Shown here piece by piece: positions 56,061 to 64,000 of a stretch of 64,000 nucleotides of DNA. The DNA comes from Cocos nucifera. Its lineage: Eukaryota > Streptophyta > Magnoliopsida > Arecales > Arecaceae. The position numbers and the translations under genes were made by a program. The notes under the pieces were generated by a model that had not been told where the DNA came from, ran no database searches, and saw only the letters and a program-made list of their open reading frames with translations. Positions within the stretch are counted from its first letter, which is position 1, and each line of letters starts with the position of its first letter. Where the stretch lies: assembly GCA_006176705.1 (NCBI GenBank), contig QRFJ01006439.1:124001-188000 (forward strand), in the 5' to 3' direction.

Positions 56061-56879
56061 ACCCCACAAAGAGAGATGGAGAGAGGGAGAGGAGACAAAT
56101 GTGTGGAGGCCCCCTGACGAGAATTCCAAAGTTGGAAAAGCTACGGCCTCCATCCGGAGCAGCGGAATTGGGTCAGAAGAAGGACAGAAAAGAACCAAAA
56201 AAAAAATTAAAAAAATAAAAAAAAAATTTATGAGTTTTTGAGAGAAGGCGATGCGTTTAAGAGGGGAGAGGAGGAGGACGTTAATGTTAAAAATGGTAAT
56301 CAGTTGATCCGTCGCCCTTGGCTCACCTAACCCGAACCACGTCTCAACGGAAGCCCATTCCCACCGTCTAAATTAGACGGAGTTATATAGTCCACGTTTG
56401 CGGTAACGGAGTAACAATGCCAGCTGACTCCGTCTACATTACCCTCCCCGACTACTGCTGCTGGAATATACCACGATCTTTTGTTTTCCTCTCTGCTTGA
56501 GAATCGCATGGAATTGAGACGGACTGACGGAGAGATTGAGGGGGAGGAAATGCTTAAAATAATAATTTTTTTTTTTTAAAAAAGGAGAGAGGTGGTCCAC
56601 AGGTGTGGAAACACCTGTAGGAAGAAAGAAGCCCATTACCAACCTTGGTTCATGAAGAAGAAAGGCGGATTAAGGACCAAGTCTGCTGGTTTCTCTGCAT
56701 ATATTTTAAACATGTTATTCTAGTGGTGGTTGGCATACTAATCTACTTGTCTTTAATCGTGCAGGGAAACGCACGCATGGTCCCAATTTGATCTTCTTTT
56801 TTTTTTTCAGAAAAGACTAGCGAAAGCTCTATTGTTCATCAAAGGGTACACGTATTTTCTGAGTTTGATATCTCACTTC
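56061..56879. other. Promoter side of the membrane-protein gene and intergenic
   Basis: A-rich and T-rich runs (about 56,200-56,230, 56,566-56,582, 56,799-56,808) with no recognisable gene. The region from 56,060 to 56,500 is the likely promoter of the minus-strand gene, but I see no unambiguous TATA box. Confidence 0.4.
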
Positions 56880-57113
56880 TTGGTGCGAAACCAAGGGCAG
56901 TTTGGGCGGGAGTTAGTTATGGGTGGCTGATCCTAAGGTTTGATTTCATCTGTATTAAGAGCGACTCCGCTACCGTTGTTAGATGGATCCAGAGATAGAC
57001 AGGGCCAGCAATCAATCGCCTCCTATATTTGGAGTACAGCAAAAGCACATTTATTTTTTGTATTGGACATGTCTACTAAAGATGAACCACAATGCAAACT
57101 GGATGGTCTTTCT
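56880..57113 (+). pseudogene. L1-type LINE RNase H fragment
   Basis: The plus-strand frame reads RAVWAGVSYGW, then a CIKSDSATVVRWI strand and helix, then YLEYSKS and an IGHVY end. These are the middle and C-terminal parts of the RNase H domain at the end of plant L1 polyproteins. Stops interrupt it (one after WIQR, more after HVY), and it is cut off at 57,113 where the Copia LTR begins. It is in the opposite orientation to the LINE at 61.4 kb. Confidence 0.7.
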
Positions 57114-58062
57114 TGTTGAGCATTTTGGTGTAATAATATAGGTTTTGGAAATCTTATACTATGGTAGCGGTAGAAAAAAGAAAAAAATAAAATAAAAATA
57201 TAATTAAATATGTGAATCAGTCTAAAGGTATGTTTTTATAGGACATATAAAGCTTTATTATAGAAAAAAAGATATAAGAGGAGATTATCCACTCTCAACT
57301 CACGTATACAATCCTCTCAATAAGAAGCTATTCTTACTAAACTCTTTTTTGGAAATCTTCTGAAAAGACCGCAGTCCACTGCCTAGCTGTCTGTCCAAAG
57401 CCCCTGCTCCTGTTGTTCACTGGCGCTCTTCTTCTGCTCTCTATCTATCTCAAGTCTCACCAAATCACCTAAGCCACGCTACAAACCTTTTGCTGCTACC
57501 CTTTTGTGTGCACATATGTTCTGTTCGTTTATAGCGTCTTTTAAAGGCCCCTGTCCGATCCTGAATCGGAGACCTAATCATATTTGAAGTCAAAAACACC
57601 TTTTGCCATTGGATCATGATTGCGGCCCTTCATGGCCATTGGATCGCGTAGAAATGCCCAAAACTCCTTAAGAGTCCACTGTGGACCCCATGGGTGTTGG
57701 TCCACCATGGATCATGCCCAATCGCGTGGGTTTGCGTGGACTGCATGCATGCCCACGGGGTTGCGTTCGCGGCAGGCCTATGCACGCCCGAGCTGGGCCA
57801 CGCAGGGCTGCGCTTGCACGCCAGTGCGTTGGGTCATGCCAGAGCTGCTGGCCCACGCCGCACGCTGGGCCCAATGGCCAATCGGCCTGCTTCGTCCTGC
57901 ACCAATCCACGGGTCCCGTTTGATGGTTTTGCATATTCTTTCGTACGTATTTTCATCATCTGAACTTCGATTGAGATGTTTTTTAGTTTGTTTGATTCCG
58001 TTTGTTGTTCTAGATCTTGCTGTAGGCTTAATATGGGAGAATTCAAAATATTTTTCTCAACA
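57114..58062 (-). repeat. 3' LTR (minus) of the gag-only Copia element
   Basis: On the plus strand it starts TGTTGAGCATT and ends TTTTTCTCAACA. A GC-rich core (about 57,640-57,900) gives overlapping open frames on both strands that are not genes; the same core is in the 5' LTR. Confidence 0.88.
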
Positions 58063-58299
58063 ATCTCCATCTTAACTCGATATTCGATCTTCACCTATCC
58101 GAAAGTTCATCTAGCATCCTCATGCTCTGGGGCAATCACCTGCTGATCATGGATGGACAAACGTGGAAGTCGAGCCAGACCGCTCGATCCCACCTCCGTC
58201 AACTACTGTGATCTTTCTAACCTGAGACGTACTCGGAATAGCCTCCTACGGCAATAGAAACTTCACTATGCGATGTCGCATATTATTCTTTTAAGTCTC

Positions 58300-59538
58300 C
58301 CATCTCATGCCTGATTCATCTCCACATGGAGCTCCATCTTGCACTAGGCTTTCTGCCATGAGGTAGTATCTTCCATACTTTTTTTTCCTTAACACCACTC
58401 TATTGTTGTGCATGACCTTTATGATTTCTCCATCAACTTTCCATTTGAAGCCTGTTGAATCCAATTTGCTCGGTGAGATTAGATTTTTCTTAAAGCTAAG
58501 TATGTATCGACCTCACTCAACTTTTTTGCTGTTCCATCATGGAGCTTCATATTGATCATTCCACTGCCTTTGATCTCATAGCTTGATCCATCTGGTAGGA
58601 ATATAGTGCCCTCACCGATCTCTAGGGAGTCAAACATCTCTTCTCTACAATATATATGATGGAAACAAGCAGAATATATAATCTACTTGAAAGAAAAAGT
58701 AAATACCTCATCTGTAACTAGAAAAGCATCGCCACTATCTTCTATATCGCTACTGGCCACCACCATAGTAGCATATGTTCGATCTTTGAGTTGTGGGCAA
58801 TCCTTGACTCGATGTCCTAACTCATCGCACCGGTAGAATTTGATCTTGCTTTGATTCCTTATCTTGGATTTGGATCACCCACCTCGCGATCTTTTGCTGC
58901 TCCATCTTCTATCGCTACCATCTCCAGTCATAATCAGTGTCGAATTATCACATGAACTCTAGGCTCAATTCTTCCGCTTGAGAACATCGTTCTGGAGTAG
59001 TGCAAAAGTCACCTCTTCCATCTTGATAGTGCTCTTACCTATAAGAAGGGCAATCACTAAAGACTCGAAAGAGGGTGGAAGCGATGATAGCAAGATCAAC
59101 GTCTTGGTCTTCTCCTCAACTTTGTCACTAATACTGAGGAGATCAGTGAGGATCTTCTGAAAGTTGGATAGATGCTCCTATACGCTCTGGCCTTCGTCCA
59201 TCCGCAGTTGGTAAAATTATCTCCAAAAGAATAGTGTATTGGTGAACGACTTTGCCATGTACAATTCCTCAAGCTTCGACCACAGTGTCGTCAAAAAAAT
59301 CTCGTCAAATACATGGATTATGATATCTTCGTTAAGTACAAGCAGATCATACTCACCGTCTGTATTTAGATTCATTTTCAATTCTTTACCTCCATGGTGG
59401 CTGGCATCTTGTCGTACAAGAGAGCGTCGATCAACCCATGTTGGATGAGGATATTTTTTACTTTTGCTTGCCATAAGAAAAAATATCCTTCCCATCAAAC
59501 CTATTGATGTCCATTTTGATTGCGCTTGTCTTCTCCAT
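58300..59538 (-). pseudogene. Copia gag and start of pol, decayed
   Basis: The ATG at 59,538 opens MEKTSAIK, then MDINRFDGK, the start of many Copia gags. The helical gag domain is readable at about 59,190-58,990 (HLSNFQKILTDLLSIS, then LILLSSLPPSFESL). The zinc knuckle at about 58,840-58,800 reads FYRCDELGHRVKDC, with its first Cys changed to Phe. Downstream is protease-linker sequence (FLVTDE, IFLPDGSSYEIKGSGMINMKLHDG) and the start of a pre-integrase segment, after which the element jumps to the 3' end. Several stops and frameshifts are present, so no functional Gag would be produced. Confidence 0.8.
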
Positions 59539-59604
59539 ATTTTTCAATTTTTATCACCATTGCTGCAATTTGTACTCCAATACCGTCTGGCTCTGATACC
59601 AATT

Positions 59605-60580
59605 TGTTGGGGTATTAACTCACTTTGATACCACTTATTGAGAATCTTGTACCAGTATATTATGGTAGAAAAAAGGAAGAAAACAAAACAAGAGCACAAT
59701 CAAGTATGTGGATTAGTTCCAAGGCTCGCCTTCACAGGGCATGTAAAACTTTATTATGGAAAAGAAAGAGGTACAAGAGGAGATTACCCACTCTCAACTC
59801 ACATATATAATCTTCTTAATAAAAAGCTATGCTTACCAAACTCTCTCTTGGAGATCCTTTGAAATGATCGCAATCCGCTACCTAGCTATTTGTCCAAAGC
59901 CTCTGCTCCTGCTATCCGCTGGCATTTTTCTTCTGCTCTCTGTCTATCTCAGGTCTCACCAAAATCACCTAAGCCATGCCACAAACCCTCTGCTGCTACC
60001 CTTTTGTGTGCACACAGGTCCTGTTCATCTATAGGGCCTTTTAAAGGCCTCTATCTGATCCTGAATCGGAGGCCTCAATCCTATTTGAAGTCAAAAACAC
60101 CTTCTGCTATTGGATCGTGATCGCGGCCCTTCATGGCCGCTGGATTGCGCAGAAACACCCAAAGCTCCTTAAGGGTCCACCATGGACCCTATCGGTGCCA
60201 GTCCACCATGGACTGCATGCATGCCTGCGGGGCTGCGTCCACGGCAGGCCTGCACGCGCATTTGCACGTGCGTTGGGCTTGCCAGTGCTGGACCGCACCA
60301 GTGCGGGTGCGCGCTGGGCTACACAGGGCTGCGCCCGCATGCTAGCATGCTGGGTCATGCTCGCACTGCCGATCCGTGCTGCACTGGGTCAGTGGCCCAT
60401 CGGCCTGCTCCATCTTACGCCGGTCCATGGATCTCATTCAACGGTTTTGCATATTCTTTTATGCGTATTTTTATCATCTGAACTTTGATTGAAGTGTTCT
60501 TAAACTCGTTGGACTCCGTTCGTCGTTCTAGATCTTGCTGTGAGGTTAATATGGAAGAATTCAAGGTATTTTTCTCAATA
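59605..60580 (-). repeat. 5' LTR (minus) of the gag-only Copia element
   Basis: On the plus strand it starts TGTTGGGGTATT and ends TTTCTCAATA (the terminal TG of the minus strand changed to TA). It aligns with 57,114-58,062 throughout, with small indels. Confidence 0.88.
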
Positions 60581-61389
60581 ATAGATTGAATTGATAGTAT
60601 CTCTAATGATCCTTAGTGATATTTTATTTTTTTATTTTTATTAGATATATTCATGTTACATTAATATAAATCATCTTTGCTATTAAAAGAAAATATATGC
60701 ATTTTGATGTTTTTCTAATATACTTAATTGATGATATAAGCTGCAAAGCTTCTTTGAGTTGAGAGAGATTTTTCCATCTGTTCTTTTCCTGAGCCCATCA
60801 TGTCTCACAAGGCACATGATTTGCAACACGTAGTGAGGACGGCTGTCTTCTCTCGTTGACCGGATGAAGCTCGCAGACAGACTTGGCTTAATTACTGGGA
60901 AAAACAAGCAATAGATTCAACTAAAAATATTGTACAATCCAACCATCATTTTAGATGATCGTGAGGAATGTCAGAATCTAGAGTTGAGAAGGATGGTGTG
61001 AGCGGAAAGCTGAACAATCGGGTCCTTCCAGGCTCAAATGCAACGGCGAGGGTAAGTGGAGACAGGTTTAACGCGCCATATTCTCTTTGAAAGCACTTTT
61101 AAGAGACCATACCTATTAAGACTCATGGTACCCACTAACTGAATGCTGTATATTTAACAGGGCCCTTTTCAACACGTAGAATCTTCTGGACCCCTGAATC
61201 CGAAGCAAAGAAAGTTTGGGACGTAGGTTACTCCGTGCCAAATAATGGCATCCATTCATTCAATGTCGCTAGAAATGCCACAAACTCACAAACGGTCCAG
61301 AAATTATTAAAGAAGATTATTATTATTATTTTTTTTGTTAAAATGAATCATTCATACAAATCTAGTGTGAATATATTTTAAAAAATTAG
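60581..61389. other. Intergenic between the Copia element and the LINE
   Basis: No gene is recognised. A T-rich patch (about 60,626-60,642) and an ATT/T-rich run at 61,318-61,337 are present; the second lies at the 3' side of the minus-strand LINE and may be its tail (poly-A on the minus strand). Confidence 0.4.
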
Positions 61390-64000
61390 ATGAAAAGATA
61401 ATCTTTGAATTGTCTTAAGATAGCCCCCAAAAAAATCTACAAAAAAATCGCCAGAGTGCTTCACGACGACGTAGGCCGCCACCCAGTCAGTACCCGTGTT
61501 TACCTCTCTAAAGATATGTCTAACCGTAAGACTAGTACAGTCGGAAAGAAAGATGGATATATCTCGAAGAAGAAGATGGTGGGGCCTATCTCCCGCACAA
61601 CTCTGAATTCATGCCACGATAATAGCTGAGTCACCCTCAACAGCAATGTGATCCCCCTAGAACCATTCGGGCATAGGCAATATTAGCCCAGGCTACACGA
61701 AACTTCGCTCCCGAAACCGTAGGACCAGAAAGGTGCCGGCCGCCAGCCGCAATCTATCTAGAATCAAGCCCATAGATGACAAAGCCAGCTCCACCAAATT
61801 TGTCCCTGACACTTCCATCAAAGTTTACCTTCAAGTATTCTGGAGGTGGGGGCTCCCAAACAATAAACACCCGGCGGATCGCTGCATGAGTTGGGCGGGA
61901 GTCCCAGTTCTCCAAGGGCCTGGAGGTCATATCAATCATCTCACAGGCCAAGATCAAGACTCTCTCAACAATGATCCTTGCCGGGCATCTCCTAGACTTG
62001 AAGACAAGGTGATTCCTAGCAAGCCAAATGTGTTAGGCAATGTGGACGGCTTGAATAGCAGTTCCTCTGGAAACATCATCCGCATCTCTCCTCCTCGAAA
62101 GATCAATAAATGCCCTAGTCGGATCCTCCGCCTGGGCAACCTGATGATGAGGGCCTGCTAAAGATCAGACCCATCTAGCCAAAGGGTAGAAAAATAAAGT
62201 ATGCTCCACCATCTCCTTCTCAATCCCACAACTAGGGCAAGTAGCATGAATGTCCATACTTCTCTCTCTCAGAGTGTGCCTGGTCGGAAGCCTATCCTAA
62301 ATAACCTTTCAGAGGAACAGACTCACTCTCGGATGCACTCCTAGCTTCCAGACCCAATCGCCATCAATCTGCTTGGTACCCTCCACCTGATACAATCGGT
62401 ACAAGTCCGTCGTGACAGGTCTCACCATAGCAGAAGAACCCCAAACCTTGGTATCCGGATAGCGATGAAGTCTACCAAGCTGTGCCCCAAAAAGATGCAT
62501 CACAACAGCAGGGTCCTAACCTGTATCGTTAGTAAGAAGAAGATTGCTAACTCTCATCTGGTCAGATACCTCAAAGCTTATAAATGTCAGCCAATGAGAT
62601 AAAGGAGTATCCACAATCTAGGTATCGTAAAGGATGTTGACTGAGTGGCTATCTTCAATAATCCATCTCGTCTGAGGGATGACATCCGGAGCTCTCATAC
62701 AAATCTCCCTCCACATGGTTGAGGTCCTCCAATTGGGTCGGATCTCACCTCTCCCTAGCCAGGTACCATATCTAGCCCGCATCATAGTATCCCACATAGA
62801 GTCAGGATAAAGAAGAAATCGAGCAGCGTGTCGTGCAATCAGGGCTTCCCTCCTCGTGACTAGGAATTGGATCCCCAAGCCATCCAACTGCTGAGGCTGG
62901 CAAACTACATCCTAGGCCACAAGGTGAATCCCACCACCACCACCAGTAGGGTGTGAACCCCAAATAAAGCTTTGGAGAAGTTGCTCAATCCTCAGCACAG
63001 TTATCTTGGGCAAGATAATATTAGAAAAAAGATAAATATGCATGGAGCTAAGAATAGACCTAACCAAGGTAACTCTACCCATCATCGACAAGCTCCGAAC
63101 CTGCCAACCTCTCAGTCTCTCTCGAACTGCATGCACCACCCCTTCGGCCTCAGACCTCATCAATCTACGTCCAGAGATGGAAACTCCAAGATACTTTAAA
63201 ATTCCATCATGCTCTGCCACCCCCAGTCTCTCCTTGATCAAGTGACAGAGCTGCCTCGGTGTTTTGGGGCTAAAGTACATAGTTGACTTAGTAAGGTTCA
63301 CATTCTGCCCCCAGGCAACACAATAGTCTTTTAAAATCCATCTAAATCCGATAGCATTTTGGACCGTAGCCCGGCCCATCAACAGACAGTCATCAGTAAA
63401 TAGAAGGTGCGAGATCGGCTGGGCTCCGGGTGCGGGCACATAAGGAGTAATCATCGATATAACAGAAGCTGCACGAAGAGCTCTCGAAAGAGCATCAACA
63501 TAAATAATAAATAAATAAGAAGAGAGAGGACAACCTTGTCTCAACCCAATAGTGGTGCGAAAAAACTCAGAGGGCATCCCGATTACCAGAATGGCAAAAG
63601 TAGAGCTTCTAACACAAGCCATAATCTAGCCGATCCAGCAAGGATGAAATCCAAAGCACTGTAAGGCATCCTCCATGAATGTTCAGCTCATTCGTTCATA
63701 AGCTCTCTCCATATCCAACTTAATAGTCATAAAAGCCCTACTCGACGAAGCATGAGTAAGATCAAACATGAATTCTTGGGCAATGAGAACAGTATCTGAA
63801 ATATTGCGACCTCCAACGAAAGCCCCTTGCTCCAGACAAATCAAGTATGGGAGAACCTGCTTCATCCTCCGAGCCAACAGTTTGGTGCAAATTTTGTATA
63901 TAGTCGTGCACAAGCTGATCGGTCTGAAGTGCCTAGGCTCAGAAGCATCCTGTCTCTTTGGTATAAGGGCAATAAAGATCCGCTGCCACATCTCCGGGAT
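61390..64000 (-). mobile_element. L1-type LINE (RT to RNase H), 5' part outside the window
   Basis: The minus strand from the window edge carries a non-LTR polyprotein. Reverse transcriptase: FIALIPKR, FRPISLC, EQGAFVGGR and DMERAYERM at 63,991-63,683; then GLRQGCPLSSYLF and the catalytic FTDD (63,400-63,389) at 63,622-62,912; then the thumb with KYLGVSISGRR and GRVTLV. Next come the connector and zinc-type segment (LPTRHTL, CPSCGIEKEMVEH) at about 62,290-62,200, and an RNase H domain with NFDGS (about 61,830) and EGDSA at 61,960-61,390. Such elements copy their RNA directly into a nicked target. Stops replace Trp at several places (for example after AYERMS and after HLVA), so it is inactive. 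The endonuclease domain should lie beyond the right edge. Confidence 0.9.
62912..63622 (-). pseudogene. LINE reverse transcriptase, longest open stretch
   Basis: These 236 open codons hold the RT palm and thumb. The catalytic box is FTDD where most plant L1 copies have FADD; both acidic residues are kept. The frame ends at a TAG in A-*-DVVCQ, where relatives have Trp. It is the best preserved part of the LINE and the largest open frame in the last 8 kb of the window, but it has no start of its own. Confidence 0.85.

Larger units (their letters stand above)
57114..60580 (-). mobile_element. Gag-only Copia element with two LTRs and a deleted pol
   Basis: Minus orientation, 3.5 kb: 5' LTR 60,580-59,605, primer site TGGTATCAGAGCC at 59,601-59,589 (complementary to initiator Met tRNA, three bases from the LTR), decayed gag 59,538 to about 58,700, a short stretch with the pre-integrase start, then a purine-rich segment (AAGATGGAGAT, 58,073-58,063) and the 3' LTR 58,062-57,114. 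Integrase, RT and RNase H are absent. The LTRs differ at many positions, so the insertion is old. The flanking bases show no clear 5-bp duplication. Confidence 0.9.

Noticed and set aside
57620..58075. 151-codon plus frame and the matching frame at 60,117-60,488
   Set aside because: They are the GC-rich core of the two Copia LTRs, present twice for that reason, with no domain.

Overview
This window is plant nuclear DNA, most likely from a monocot with a large repeat-rich genome; a palm is my best guess, but that is an impression and not a measurement. The evidence for a plant is GT-AG introns, Athila, Tat and SIRE-type LTR retrotransposons, L1-type LINEs with an RNase H domain, Helitron-like ends, and plant gene fragments (fructokinase, MATH domain, GH28 polygalacturonase, a ZNF598/Hel2-type zinc-finger protein). 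I found no rRNA or convincing tRNA genes.

Layout. 0-9 kb is AT-rich intergenic DNA with diverged repeats, a MATH-domain fragment (minus), a Helitron-like 3' end (minus) and a fructokinase exon 1 with its own TATA box. 9-12.2 kb holds pieces of a SIRE-like Copia element. 12.2-18.4 kb is a decayed Athila-type Ty3 element (plus). 18.4-27.4 kb is a 5'-truncated Tat-lineage Ty3 element (plus) with protease, reverse transcriptase, two RNase H domains and integrase, followed by 3.4 kb of minisatellite and a 3' LTR. 27.4-28.4 kb has four decayed exons of a ZNF598-like gene (minus). 30.5-32.5 kb is a large inverted repeat with a solo LTR in one arm. 33.0-37.1 kb is a complete non-autonomous relative of the Tat element with perfect target duplications, next to a polygalacturonase exon (minus). 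38.9-40.5 kb is a second Helitron-like 3' end (plus). 41.1-49.6 kb is a second non-autonomous relative (minus), gag-only, with 4.5 kb of the same minisatellite. 49.6-50.5 kb is a Copia remnant. 51.6-56.0 kb is the only gene that looks intact: a three-coding-exon single-pass membrane protein (minus). 56.9-60.6 kb is an L1 fragment abutting a gag-only Copia element, and 61.4 kb to the window end is an L1-type LINE (minus).

The most unusual material is the minisatellite shared by the three Tat-family elements. Each monomer is built round a short inverted repeat, GGAGAT-AAG-ATCTCC, and a second monomer class has AGAGAT-AAG-ATCTCT. The outer base pair has therefore changed on both sides together, so pairing is kept. 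A second inverted repeat (GTTAGGA...TCCTAAC) sits between the coding region and the array in all three elements. The autonomous-type copy supplies a pol region, while the two others keep only gag pieces, array and LTRs, which fits a parasite-helper relationship (inference).

Almost all other coding sequence is broken. Many premature stops in the transposon frames sit where the family has Trp, Gln or Arg codons, as expected from C-to-T decay of methylated cytosine. Protein identifications come from recognising motifs by eye; no database search was run.
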